From an uncultured Helicobacter sp. (GTDB lineage Bacteria; Campylobacterota; Campylobacteria; Campylobacterales; Helicobacteraceae): 64,000 bases of DNA. The notes below the pieces were generated by a model. The model had not been told where the DNA came from, searched no databases, and was given only the letters and a program-made list of their open reading frames with translations. Location: assembly GCF_910577135.1 (NCBI RefSeq), contig NZ_CAJTLL010000010.1:1-64000 (forward strand), written 5' to 3'. The position numbers and the translations under genes are program-made. Positions 18,002-26,782 of this stretch are shown here, piece by piece (within the stretch, counting starts at the first letter, position 1; each line of letters opens with the position of its first letter).

Positions 18002-18487
18002 ATGAATCCTAGTGAAAACATAATCAAAAAATACCGCCCCAATGTCGCTGCTGTGATTCTCTCAAGTGCATATCCTAAAGAATGCTTATTTTTCATCGCG
18101 CATCGCCTTGATGTTAAGGGAGCGTGGCAGTTTCCACAAGGGGGAATTGATGAGGGTGAAAGCCCCAAAGAAGCACTTTTGCGCGAGTTAAAAGAAGAAA
18201 TAGGCACAAACGCAGTAGAAATCATTAGCGAATGCCCCCATTGGATACAATATGACTTCCCCAAAAGTATGGCAAAAAAAATGTATGTAGGCTTTGCAGG
18301 GCAGATTCAAAAATATTTTCTCGTGCGATTAAAGAATAATGCAGAGATTAATCTTTGCACCCCTATCCCTGAGTTTGACAAATATGATTTTGTCAGCACA
18401 CAGGAGTTGTTTGAGCGTGTTATACATTTCAAAAAAGAAGTCTATAAACAAGTTTTAGGACATTTCAAAAAAGAGGGTTATTTATAG
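18002..18487 (+). CDS. rppH: RNA pyrophosphohydrolase RppH (Nudix)
   Basis: This Nudix enzyme removes pyrophosphate from 5' mRNA ends, priming decay. The Nudix box GGIDEGESPKEALLRELKEE is complete. YRPNVAAVIL at the N-terminus and WQFPQGG are typical of RppH. The start is ATG 18002 (MNPSENIIKKYRPNV), with AAGGCAGAG upstream; an in-frame extension of 18 codons upstream has no conserved sequence. The length of 161 residues fits the family. Confidence 0.93.
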   Translation: MNPSENIIKKYRPNVAAVILSSAYPKECLFFIAHRLDVKGAWQFPQGGIDEGESPKEALLRELKEEIGTNAVEIISECPHWIQYDFPKSMAKKMYVGFAGQIQKYFLVRLKNNAEINLCTPIPEFDKYDFVSTQELFERVIHFKKEVYKQVLGHFKKEGYL

Positions 18488-19027
18488 AATCTAGATTCAA
18501 CAAATTATCTCTTTTGGCAAAACAACAGGCAAGATTCTTATCTATCTTTTACAAGCAAAACATATCCTCGCTTATATAGACTTAAATCAAGTGCATACTA
18601 AGCATTTACTCCATTAGCCACTCGCTCTAGTTTGAGGTAAATTATATTCATTGTCATAATAAATAGAAGCTGATTTTTTACTATCCACTAGCAAAATATA
18701 TTTACGAGTATTGTAGATTCACTTGTGTTTGGCAAAGATAAGATTATGTTTAAGATTTAGGCATAAGGTGTTATGCTTGGCTACAAACTCAATTTCAAGG
18801 AATGTTTATCTTGGCTTAAGTGGATAACCCCCGCTTCTTTTGAGGCTTTTTGTTAGCATTATCTCTAATGATTGGCACAAGCATTTCTCGTTCTATTAAT
18901 CGCTAAAACCTATTTGGCGGACACTATCTAGTATCTTGTAATTATTGATAGGTGCATTACACCCATTGCTCTTATTTTCGTTGTTAAATCTCAAAGAAAT
19001 TTTTTACATTTACCAAAGTAGATAATA

Positions 19028-19150
19028 TGGGCACAATCACTACTTTAAGTAATGAAAATACCGCCACATTAGAGACTATTACGAATGATAACAATGGAGC
19101 CATAGGATGGGAATTTTGCAAGAGAGAGTGTTTTTTGCTGCGTTATCTTT
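19028..19150 (+). pseudogene. Possible autotransporter passenger-repeat relic
   Basis: ATG at 19028 opens a 40-codon frame with the alternating pattern TITTLSNENTATLETITNDN followed by NGAIG. Short runs of the form TITxLxNxGTIxTLxN are typical of large Helicobacter autotransporters (family knowledge). There is no signal peptide or beta-barrel nearby. It could also be chance. Confidence 0.3.
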
Positions 19151-19170
19151 AAGATAGTGTGTGGTTTTAT

Positions 19171-19182
19171 GGGGGGGGGGGG
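19171..19182 (+). repeat. Homopolymeric tract of 12 G
   Basis: Twelve consecutive G lie inside the degenerate region, about 440 bases before the pldA start. Unlike the other two tracts in the window, this one is not inside a convincing reading frame. A 37-codon frame beginning ATGGGG crosses it but encodes only the adjacent dispersed repeat. Confidence 0.7.
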
Positions 19183-19190
19183 TAAGGTTT

Positions 19191-19275
19191 TTTGCAAGTG
19201 TGGATTAGCACTTCGTGCGAATGCGGCGATTACATCGCAACAGCAAGGGTATAATAAATTAGAGAATCTAAAACT
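19191..19275 (+). repeat. Dispersed hairpin repeat, near-identical to the copy at 10704-10788
   Basis: The sequence TTTGCAAGTGTGGATTAGCA, then CTTCGTGCGAATGCGGCGAT, TACATCGCAACAGCAAGGGT, ATAATAAATTAGAGAATCT matches the unit after rny with only a few changes. It contains the hairpins GCAC/GTGC and GCGAT/ATCGC. Confidence 0.75.
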
Positions 19276-19619
19276 TCAATAAAGCAATGTTTAAATTAAA
19301 GAATCAAATCAAAATAATAAAGGAGTGTAATAAAAGCATACAATGTCCTTCAACAAGCTATATTGCGATAAATAAAAACAAAATTTCCTTTTATTTTGGT
19401 CAGGGTGAGAATGTAGTATAATAGCGCTCGAGATTGTATATGGAAAGTAGGTGGTATATTCACAAACGCTTCTTAAAATTATTGCTAGGATAGTTCATAT
19501 ATTGGCTTTATTTAAAGAGCAAGTGTAGCCTTGCTCTAGTTTTGTTTAAGTTTGGATTGTATGAATATTTACTTTGGACAAGCTCAAATAAAGGCTATGT
19601 TTAAGAGAAAGGATAAACA

Positions 19620-20507
19620 ATGAAGCGATGGGGTAGAGTATGCATAATGTGGCTATGCAGTGTATTTGCCTTAGCACAAGAAGAGCAAAAGCAGCAGGAG
19701 CAGCAAAAACAAAATATGTATGTTAATGTAGATTCTGTATTCTCTCCCCCACTATCAATACCTAGCACAGATCAATCGTATCTAGCACTCTATCCGCATA
19801 AAGCCATATATATCTTGCCTTATTATTATAGTTTCAGTGAGCCAGCCCCGGGGAATCTTAATAGAGAAACTAAATTTCAGTTTAGTTTTAAACTTGCTGT
19901 TACAAAAAAACTTTTTTCACCTTATGGGAAGCTGTATTTTGCATACACACAAACGGCTTGGTTCCAAAATTACAATAAACCTGATTCTCGTCCATTTAGG
20001 GATTTAGACTATCAGCCTGAAATATTTTATAGCTATGAAAAGCCTATTAAGTTTTTAGGTGGGGTATTGAAGGGTATTTCTCTTGGTATTAATCATACAA
20101 GCAATGGTGAGAGACTCTTACGCTCAAGCACTCAAAATCGCCTTCTTTTAAATATACGTTGGGAGTATGATACCTTGAGTTATGGGACATTTGGCTTGAA
20201 TCTTGGCACTTGGATATACACAGGGACACATTTAGATGGTTTTATGCACGATAATCCTGATTTGCCACTCTATCGGGGTTATAGTGATTTACGTTTATAT
20301 TATAAAAGCAAGAGGCATTTGCTTGAAGCCTATGTGCGCCCACCTATTGCAAGGGTATATTATCCTTATTTTGAGTTAGGCTATACATTACGTGTGAGTG
20401 ATAATGTAGGTATTTATTGCCAATATGTGAATGGATATGGGGATAATATGTTTGAATATAATCAATATGCTCAACGCATAGGCATAGGTTTTCGCTTGTG
20501 GAATTAA
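19620..20507 (+). CDS. pldA: Outer-membrane phospholipase A
   Basis: The 295-residue protein begins with a signal peptide (MKRWGRVCIMWLCSVFALAQ). It contains the OMPLA catalytic block GINHTSNGE with the His and Ser of the HxSNG motif, followed by RLLLNIRWEYDT. Alternating aromatic strands run to a C-terminal LGYTLRVSDNVGIY and end in FRLWN, as in a 12-stranded barrel. It hydrolyses membrane phospholipids. In H. pylori pldA is phase-variable through a C tract; here no tract lies inside the gene, although a 12-G tract lies upstream. GAGAAAGGA precedes the ATG. Confidence 0.92.
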   Translation: MKRWGRVCIMWLCSVFALAQEEQKQQEQQKQNMYVNVDSVFSPPLSIPSTDQSYLALYPHKAIYILPYYYSFSEPAPGNLNRETKFQFSFKLAVTKKLFSPYGKLYFAYTQTAWFQNYNKPDSRPFRDLDYQPEIFYSYEKPIKFLGGVLKGISLGINHTSNGERLLRSSTQNRLLLNIRWEYDTLSYGTFGLNLGTWIYTGTHLDGFMHDNPDLPLYRGYSDLRLYYKSKRHLLEAYVRPPIARVYYPYFELGYTLRVSDNVGIYCQYVNGYGDNMFEYNQYAQRIGIGFRLWN

Positions 20508-20520
20508 TATTCTCCAGTCT

Positions 20521-20590
20521 ATCTATGCCTTTGCTATTGTAGCTCAAGCTGCCGTATTTGCCCTTGTGCTAATTCACATTTGTAGAGTGA
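20521..20590 (-). repeat. Dispersed hairpin repeat, inverted and diverged copy
   Basis: The minus strand from 20590 reads ACAAATGTGAATTAGCAC, then AAGGGCAAATACGGC and CAATAGCAAAGGCATAGATA, keeping the block order of the repeat after rny. It lies just past the pldA stop and may serve as a transcript end. Confidence 0.45.
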
Positions 20591-20752
20591 GTTTTAAAGT
20601 GGATTCTCTAGGATAAACATTATTATGCGATTTCGATAGTAGCCCACACAGATTGTGTAATCTTGTTATTTTAATTTGAATGCGCGATATTGCCTTAAGG
20701 TATCAAAATACGCTCTTTCTCTCATTATTTATTAAAACTTAAGAACAGAATT

Positions 20753-20758
20753 TATAAT
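20753..20758 (+). promoter_or_regulatory. Probable -10 box of the TonB-receptor gene
   Basis: TATAAT at 20753-20758, 38 bases before the ATG at 20797, lies in an A/T-rich stretch (TTATTAAAACTTAAG upstream). A metal regulator such as Fur or NikR would be expected at this type of gene, but I cannot recognise a clear operator. Confidence 0.45.
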
Positions 20759-20796
20759 ATATCGTCGCATAAAATTTTATACAACGGGAGGCATAT

Positions 20797-22836
20797 ATGG
20801 AAACAAAAATTTGGCACAAATGTTTAGGGGGGGGGCATTGGCTTCATTGCTCCTTGGGGTAGGATTCACCGAAGAGGTATATGACCTTGGGCGGATAGAG
20901 GTTATGGCAAAGGGCGAACATAAGCCTATGGATACTAATAGCACCTTGACAAATATTACTGCACAAGATATTGCCAATACAAGCTCACAAAATGTCGCCG
21001 AAGCACTGCGCTATATGCCCGGTGTGTTTTTCCAGCCAGCTACAGGGCAGAGAGGTGAGCCAAGCATAGGCATTAGAGGATACAGCACGACACACATCGG
21101 GCTATTCATCGATGGAATCCCCGTGCATAGCATATATGATAGACAGACGGATTGGGCGCAGTTTAGCACCTTTGGGATAGCTGAAATCAATGTGTCTAAG
21201 GGCTATACAAGCCCTATTTATGGTATGAATACGCTAGGTGGGGCAGTTAATATCGTTACTTCTAAGCCAAAAGACGCCCTAGAGCTTAATGCGGGTTATA
21301 CCTCTGTAAGCAATAATGAAGATCGTGCATTTGCACAAGTAGGCACAAATATGGGGAAATACTATTTCCAGCTTGGCTATGCCTATGATGGACGAGATTC
21401 GTATAATCTCTCTTCAAAATTCACGCCCACAGCCTATCAGCCTAAGGCCGAAAAGCTTAATTCCTATTACACAAACCACACATTGCGAGTTAAGGCAGGA
21501 TTTGAACCAAATGAAAATCACGAATATTCTTTGAATCTTATTTATCAAAAAGGCGATAAGGGCGGTATGTTTAATGCCAACACAGGAGGGAACTTTTGGA
21601 AATGGCCTCATTATGATAAGATTACTGCCTATATTCTGGGCAATTCAAGGTTTAATGATATGCTAAGCCTTAATAGCAGAATTTATTATGATAGGATTCT
21701 ATAATGAGCTTGAAATGCTTGGTTCTTTACAAGCAAATTATGAAAATATTGGCAATTCAAATGCTATGGGTATTTCTATTTATGATGATTATGCGTTGGG
21801 CATCATCGAGACCCTTAATATAGATTTTGATGAAAATAAGAATCTCAAAATAGGTGTGAATCTAAAAAATGATAACATCAATCACACTGATAAACCACTC
21901 CCGGGTGCAACAGGTACAAATGATAATAACAAGATTAGCGACCTCTCTACCTCTATTTTTGCAGAATATGCACAAAGCATCAATGATATATTGCGCTTTG
22001 CACTCAATGGAAGCTATGATAGGAACGACTTCCTTAAAGGGAGTAGCACAAATAATAAGGATTTAACAAGCATTAAGCATTTGCAGGGCTGGACATTGCA
22101 AGGGATTGTCTATCTCTCGCCTACGGATTGGAGCACAATTTATGTCAATGTAGGTAAAAAATCTAAGTTTCCTACATTAAAAGATAGATACTCGACTACT
22201 TGGGGTAATCGCACTCCTAGCCCTGACATTTCTCCTGAATCTGCAATAAATTATGAATTGGGAGCGAAGTTTGACTATGAAAGCACCCATTTTAGCATTG
22301 CGGCATTTTATAATGATATAAACGATATGCTTATTTCTGTAAGTGACCCTACCAATAGTTGCTTGAATGGAAGCCAATGTTCAAAGCTTATTAACGCTAA
22401 AGAGGGCTATGCCTATGGGGCAGAGGTAAGCCTCAAGCAAGGATTCCTAGATGAAAAGATTGTCTTTAGTGCAAACTATACCTATACAGAGAAAAAAGCG
22501 ACTAGCTATGGTGTCGATGGAAGTAGAATCTTAGACTATCCTAACCATATCGCTAATGCCTCATTGCTTATTGCTCCTCTCAAGCAACTTGATTTGATAG
22601 GTTTAGCGACTTTCCAAAGTAAGCAGTGGTATCTTTTGGGTAGCACTAGAAACCCAACAGGTTATGCGCAAAATAACGATATTTTCTTGCTTGATGTGAA
22701 GCTTAATTATTGCCCTATTGAAGCCTTGCAATTTTCAGTAGGAGCGTATAATTTGCTGGATAGAAATTACTACTATGGCAGTGGTTACTATCAACCCGGA
22801 CGTAGAATCTTAGCAGGTGTGGAATATAAATTTTAA
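20797..22836 (+). pseudogene. TonB-dependent outer-membrane receptor, phase-variable and frameshifted
   Basis: The plug domain (DLGRIEVMAKG; VAEALRYMPGVFFQP; GIRGYSTTHIGLFIDGIPV; LGGAVNIVTSK) and the barrel with a C-terminal PGRRILAGVEYKF are all present. GGGAGG precedes ATG 20797, which would give METKIWHKCLGGGALASLLL, a signal peptide, only if the G tract at 20827-20835 had 10 bases. With the nine present, the ATG frame hits TAG after 22 codons. The downstream frame could still begin at TTG 20811 or ATG 20820 without a proper signal sequence. A second lesion is an extra G near 21689: GATAGGATTC breaks YYDR from FYNELEML. It is probably a siderophore or metal-complex receptor, given the ABC transporter downstream. 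Confidence 0.8.
20827..20835 (+). repeat. Homopolymeric tract of 9 G in the receptor signal sequence
   Basis: Nine G follow ATGTTTA inside the signal-peptide coding region. Counting codons from ATG 20797 shows in-frame fusion to the receptor at 10 or 7 G and early termination at 9. This is the typical site for a slipped-strand on/off switch. Confidence 0.8.
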
Positions 22837-22929
22837 GAATATTTTAAGCTAATGGCGCGGGAGGGAATCTTAGGGAATATAAAAACGATGAGTTTTTAAA
22901 GATTTAATTTTCTTATTTTTTTCTTTTTA

Positions 22930-23165
22930 TAAGGGGGAGGGGCTTAAATGTGCAAGTGTGGATTAGTGTTTCACACAAATGCGAAGTCGGCTCGGCAATA
23001 TATGCCTCGCTCCCCCTTATATATCGTTCAGGGATATACCCTTCACCCCCTACGACGCTTTAAGAGGTTTGCACTTCGTGCGAATGCCACGGCTTTAACT
23101 TGTAAAGCCTCGTAATGACGAGAGAATATGTAAGTGGTGGCTATTGCGATTACATCGCAATAGCC
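22930..23165 (+). repeat. Array of small hairpins before the binding-protein gene
   Basis: Within 235 bases there are successive inverted repeats: GCAC/GTGC at about 23070-23080, GGCTTTA/TAAAGCC at about 23091-23109, CTCGT/ACGAG around 23110-23122, and a perfect 12-bp stem (GGCTATTGCGAT) with loop TAC at 23139-23165. GTGTGGATTAGTGTTTCAC at about 22954 is a further variant. The last hairpin ends 25 bases before the binding-protein ATG. These are the same modules as in the dispersed repeat, in another order. Confidence 0.7.
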
Positions 23166-23190
23166 AAGGAAATCAATAAGAGGAGTGTGT

Positions 23191-24243
23191 ATGAGAGCAT
23201 TATATATTGTTTTAATAGCATTAATTCTTATCGCCTGTGGAGACAAAAGCGATGAGGGAGCAAAAGCAGCAGGGCAGCCACAGGCGGTAGATTCTATAGA
23301 ATCTACACAATCAGCCCAAGAGCAAGTCATTAGGGCATTTGGTATGAATCCCCCTTTGAGTGTGCTGTTAGAAATCCTCAATCCTCAAGGTATGGTTGGG
23401 CTAAACTACAAGCCATACGAGGAGGATATAGCCTTTATGCCGCCAAATATCTCTACTTTGCCCGTTTTGGGACATATGGGGAATAGAAGCGTATCGTTTG
23501 AAAGCCTTGTGGCTTTAAAGCCTGATGTGGTGTTTTTCAGCGAGGGGAGTAGTGAAGATATGCTAGAGCCTTACCAAAAGGTAGGTATCAAGACATTTAT
23601 CGTCCCGGGCTATCATTTTGAGGACATACCTTTAGCTATTAAGGCTTATAAGGAGGCATTTGCCGCTGATAAGAGGGTGAGCGAAAAGGCGGATATGCTC
23701 CTTGCATTTGTAGAGGAGCAAGGAAAGAGGCTTGAATCTTTGCAAAATGCCATTACAGAGCGTCCAAAGGTGTATTTCGCACAGGGCTTTGATGGGCTAA
23801 AAAGCCAATGCGCGAGTGTGGGGCAGAAGGATTTAGCCTATTATATTGGCGGTGAGAATGCCCTTGATTGCTCTATGCTAGATAATCCCTCTATGCAATC
23901 AAGTATTAACTTTGAGATTCTAGCGAGTATAAATCCAGAGGTGATATTCGTGCGGGAATTGCCCTTTTATAGGGAGCTAATGAGTAATGCCCCATTGCAG
24001 TGGAAGAATCTTAGCGCGTTTAAAAATCATAGAATCTACTACGCTCCCTCCACACCATCAAATTGGCTTATGCGCCCTCCTAGTGTAATGCAATCTCTAG
24101 GCTTTTTATGGGCTTTTGAGAAAGTGCAGCCTACGCTTATAAGTCAAAAAGAAGTCAAAGAAAGGGCGCAATATTTCTTTCATACATTTTTGCGGGATTT
24201 GAGTGATGAGGAGTATGAGCGGATTCAAGGCTTGAGAGAGTAG
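23191..24243 (+). CDS. ABC transporter periplasmic binding lipoprotein (FecB/BtuF-like)
   Basis: ATG 23191 follows AAGAGGAG and encodes MRALYIVLIALILIAC, a lipoprotein signal with the modified Cys at about residue 17. The mature part has the type III binding-protein pattern: VIRAFGMNPPLSVLLEIL, GHMGNRSVSFESLVALKPDV, a long backbone helix and EILASINPEVIFV. Such proteins carry ferric siderophores, heme, cobalamin or nickel-histidine type complexes. The ligand cannot be fixed from the sequence. It is followed at 24 bases by the methyltransferase of the same cassette. Confidence 0.85.
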   Translation: MRALYIVLIALILIACGDKSDEGAKAAGQPQAVDSIESTQSAQEQVIRAFGMNPPLSVLLEILNPQGMVGLNYKPYEEDIAFMPPNISTLPVLGHMGNRSVSFESLVALKPDVVFFSEGSSEDMLEPYQKVGIKTFIVPGYHFEDIPLAIKAYKEAFAADKRVSEKADMLLAFVEEQGKRLESLQNAITERPKVYFAQGFDGLKSQCASVGQKDLAYYIGGENALDCSMLDNPSMQSSINFEILASINPEVIFVRELPFYRELMSNAPLQWKNLSAFKNHRIYYAPSTPSNWLMRPPSVMQSLGFLWAFEKVQPTLISQKEVKERAQYFFHTFLRDLSDEEYERIQGLRE

Positions 24244-24266
24244 GGCAAAAAGATAAAAGGAAAGAT

Positions 24267-25016
24267 ATGCAAACACAAGCGGAGAATTGGGACAAAAAGG
24301 CACAGAGCTTCCCGCGATTTATCAAAGATACACAGGATACTTTAGAGATTTTAGATTTTTTTCTATCACAGGGAGTGGAGTTTGCAAACAAGGTGATTTT
24401 TGATATAGGCTGTGGGAATGGACGATTCGCCTTGCAACTTGCTTTTATGGCAAAAAAGATTTATGCGAGTGATATTTCCTCACAAATGCTAAGTCATTTA
24501 GAGAGAGACGCGAAATCTCATCAGCTGTATAATATTCAAACACTCCATAGCGCTTGGTTAGAATATGATATAAGCACATTAAGCGATGAAATTGACTTAG
24601 GCTTTGCCTCTATGACTCCCGCACTTAATAATAAAGCAGCTTTTTTAAAGGCTTTGAATCTTGGCAAAGAGGGCTTGTGCTATGTGGGCTGGGGGAGAGA
24701 GCGTAAATGTGCGTTTTTAGATAAGATTCTGCATTTGCATCATTTAGGGCTTTTGCTTCCTGTGGGGCTGCCTAATGTGCTGCAATGGCTCAAAGAGGAG
24801 GGCTATAAAGAGCCGCAGTTTCTATACAAAAAGGCAGATTTTGTCTATAAATCTCCTAGTCTTAAGGCGATAGAGGATATTAAATGGCATATTCGTATCC
24901 ACGATGGTACACCTGATGAGAGGCTCATTACCCAATATGTGTGTGAAAATGAAGTAAATGGTGAGATTAGCTATACGCATAGCCGCGAGATAGGCATTAC
25001 CTTTATTCCTAAGTGA
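24267..25016 (+). CDS. Class I SAM-dependent methyltransferase of the uptake cassette
   Basis: The 249-residue protein has SAM motif I VIFDIGCGNGRFALQ (about residues 45-59) and acidic motif II IYASDIS. A methyltransferase-11-like core and a C-terminal region rich in aromatic residues follow. AAGGAAAG precedes the ATG. The gene lies between the binding protein and the permease of an ABC importer. This suggests it modifies the imported ligand or makes a chelator, as in other metallophore clusters; this is inference. The stop lies four bases before the permease start. Confidence 0.8.
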   Translation: MQTQAENWDKKAQSFPRFIKDTQDTLEILDFFLSQGVEFANKVIFDIGCGNGRFALQLAFMAKKIYASDISSQMLSHLERDAKSHQLYNIQTLHSAWLEYDISTLSDEIDLGFASMTPALNNKAAFLKALNLGKEGLCYVGWGRERKCAFLDKILHLHHLGLLLPVGLPNVLQWLKEEGYKEPQFLYKKADFVYKSPSLKAIEDIKWHIRIHDGTPDERLITQYVCENEVNGEISYTHSREIGITFIPK

Positions 25017-25020
25017 TAAT

Positions 25021-26034
25021 ATGATGTCAAATAAGCGCAAAATAGGGTTGATTATCTTACTTGGTATTTTACTTTGTGCGTGCGGATTCTATGTGGTTAC
25101 TTTGGGGAATTTTCATATTGATTTTGCCTCTATTCTTGCCTTTGTGGGCACAGATATGAGCGAGGAAAACGCCTTGTCGCATTTTGTGATATTTGAGATA
25201 AGAATCCCGCATGTATTAGCCGCTATCGTTGTGGGTGGTTCTCTGGCGTTAAGCGGGGGCTTGTATCAAGGCATAGTAGGGAATCCTCTCGTTTCACCTA
25301 CGATTTTAGGGGTGCTTAATGGCGCGAGTTTTGGCGCGGGGCTTGGGATACTCTTGGGCTTGAATATCTTTGGCATAGAGGCGTTGTGCTTTGTCTTTGG
25401 TATTGTGGCTATGCTCCTAGCCCTTGCTTTAAGCTGGGTGTTTGATAATGGTAGGAGCATATTAATGTTGATACTTGGAGGTATGATTGTCTCGGCGTTT
25501 TTTGGTGCGGGAATGTATATCTTAAAAATCCTCGCCGACCCTTATAACACTCTGCCTAGCATTGTGTTTTGGTTGATGGGGAGCTTGAGTAATGCAAAGG
25601 CGGATTTCCCTCTGTATATTGCCTGTGCTGTCTTTGCGCTAAGTATGGCTTTTAGCGTGATTCTCTCCCGCTCTATTGATATACTCAATCTCGATGAGCA
25701 GAGCGCGCAGAGTTTGGGCGTGAATGTAAGGTTTATGCGTATAATATGTATTTGCATAGCGACTTTGCTTGCAAGCTGCAGCGTGGCATTGGCTGGAGTA
25801 ATAGGCTGGGTAGGCTTAGTCATTCCGCATATTGCGCGTTTTATTATGGGGGCGAATCACCGCTTTATGCTGCCTTTTTGTGCGTTATTTGGGGCGTTGT
25901 TTTTGCTTATTTGTGATACATTTGCTAGAAGTGCCTTAGCCACAGAGATTCCATTGGGCATCATCACGGCGATGGTGGGAATCCCTATTTTTGTAATAAC
26001 GATTTATATCAACAAACGAGCGCTCAATGAATGA
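25021..26034 (+). CDS. FecCD-family ABC transporter permease
   Basis: The 337-residue, highly hydrophobic protein has about ten membrane segments and FecCD hallmarks: FEIRIPHVLAAIVVGGSLALSGG near residue 65, the block NPLVSPTILGVLNGASFGAG, and GWVGLVIPHIARFIMG, the cytoplasmic loop that contacts the ATPase. It forms the inner-membrane channel for the ligand delivered by the binding lipoprotein. Its 3' end overlaps the ATPase gene by eight bases. Confidence 0.93.
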   Translation: MMSNKRKIGLIILLGILLCACGFYVVTLGNFHIDFASILAFVGTDMSEENALSHFVIFEIRIPHVLAAIVVGGSLALSGGLYQGIVGNPLVSPTILGVLNGASFGAGLGILLGLNIFGIEALCFVFGIVAMLLALALSWVFDNGRSILMLILGGMIVSAFFGAGMYILKILADPYNTLPSIVFWLMGSLSNAKADFPLYIACAVFALSMAFSVILSRSIDILNLDEQSAQSLGVNVRFMRIICICIATLLASCSVALAGVIGWVGLVIPHIARFIMGANHRFMLPFCALFGALFLLICDTFARSALATEIPLGIITAMVGIPIFVITIYINKRALNE

Positions 26035-26782
26035 GGCATTAAAGCTCTCACATATAAACGTGAGTATTGGCAAAAAGCAGATTTTATGCGATGTGAGTTT
26101 GGCAGTGAATAAGGGGGAGATTTGTGCAATTTTAGGTGCAAATGGCAGTGGCAAAAGCACTTTGCTTAAGGCGATTTTGGGGCATTTGGCTTATAGTGGG
26201 GGTATGGCTTTAAATGGCGAATGCGCGGATAAACTTAGTATTAAAGAGAGGGCAAGGATTGTAAGCTATGTGCCACAAAGCCATCATATTAACTTCCCTT
26301 ATAATGTGCTTGAAGTCGTGCTTATGGGGCGCTTTAGCCATAGTGCTTTGATGTATCATAGCGGCGATAAGCAAAAGGCAATAGAATCTTTAGAAATGCT
26401 TGGTATAGCGCATTTATCTGTGCAGACATACTCTAGGCTCTCCGGTGGGCAAAAGCAGCTCGTGCTAATAGCGCGCTCCTTAGCCCAAGATACGCCCATT
26501 ATCGTGCTTGATGAGCCTGTGAGTGCGCTAGATATTTCGCATTCTTTTAGACTTTTGGAGATTCTATCTCAACTCACAGATAAAAGTATTATCATTACTT
26601 CTCACCACCCTGAGCAGTGCTTCATCGCGCATAAAATAGCAATGACAAAAGATGGGAGATTACTGCATTATGGCACACCTAAAGAGACACTTTGTGAATC
26701 TCATATCAAGCAGCTTTATGGTATAGACACACAAAGCGTGGTTTTGCCTAATGGTGGAGTGTATTTTTGTGCAAAGAAGTGA
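26027..26782 (+). CDS. ABC transporter ATP-binding protein (FepC/BtuD-like)
   Basis: The 251-residue ATPase has Walker A GANGSGKST, Q-loop YVPQSHH, signature LSGGQKQLV, Walker B PIIVLDEPVSALD and switch ITSHHPEQC. It powers import by the FecCD permease whose gene it overlaps by eight bases. The tail with YGIDTQSVVLPNGGVYF is typical of siderophore/cobalamin-type ATPases. Its stop codon overlaps the start of tonB by one base. Confidence 0.94.
   Translation: MNEALKLSHINVSIGKKQILCDVSLAVNKGEICAILGANGSGKSTLLKAILGHLAYSGGMALNGECADKLSIKERARIVSYVPQSHHINFPYNVLEVVLMGRFSHSALMYHSGDKQKAIESLEMLGIAHLSVQTYSRLSGGQKQLVLIARSLAQDTPIIVLDEPVSALDISHSFRLLEILSQLTDKSIIITSHHPEQCFIAHKIAMTKDGRLLHYGTPKETLCESHIKQLYGIDTQSVVLPNGGVYFCAKK

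Larger units (their letters stand above)
18488..19619. other. 1.1-kb degenerate region, no intact gene
   Basis: No long reading frame is intact. Visible items are a minus-strand fragment reading RKYILLVDSKKSASIYYDNE around 18715-18650 that I cannot place, and a plus-strand fragment at 19028-19150. The latter reads MGTITTLSNENTATLETITN and resembles the repeats in Helicobacter autotransporter passenger domains. There is also a 12-G tract (19171-19182) followed by a dispersed repeat (19191-19275). The stretch looks like the wreck of one or more accessory genes upstream of pldA. Confidence 0.5.

Noticed and set aside
19171..19305. 37-codon ORF starting in the 12-G tract
   Set aside because: It encodes only the dispersed repeat in one frame.
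20740..20760. NikR- or Fur-type operator before the TonB receptor
   Set aside because: TATTA and TAATA half-sites are present, but the spacing does not fit the known NikR pattern and no Fur box is clear.
23043..23381. 112-codon minus-strand ORF opposite the start of the binding lipoprotein gene
   Set aside because: It is antisense to a signal peptide and to the hairpin array, with no ribosome-binding site.
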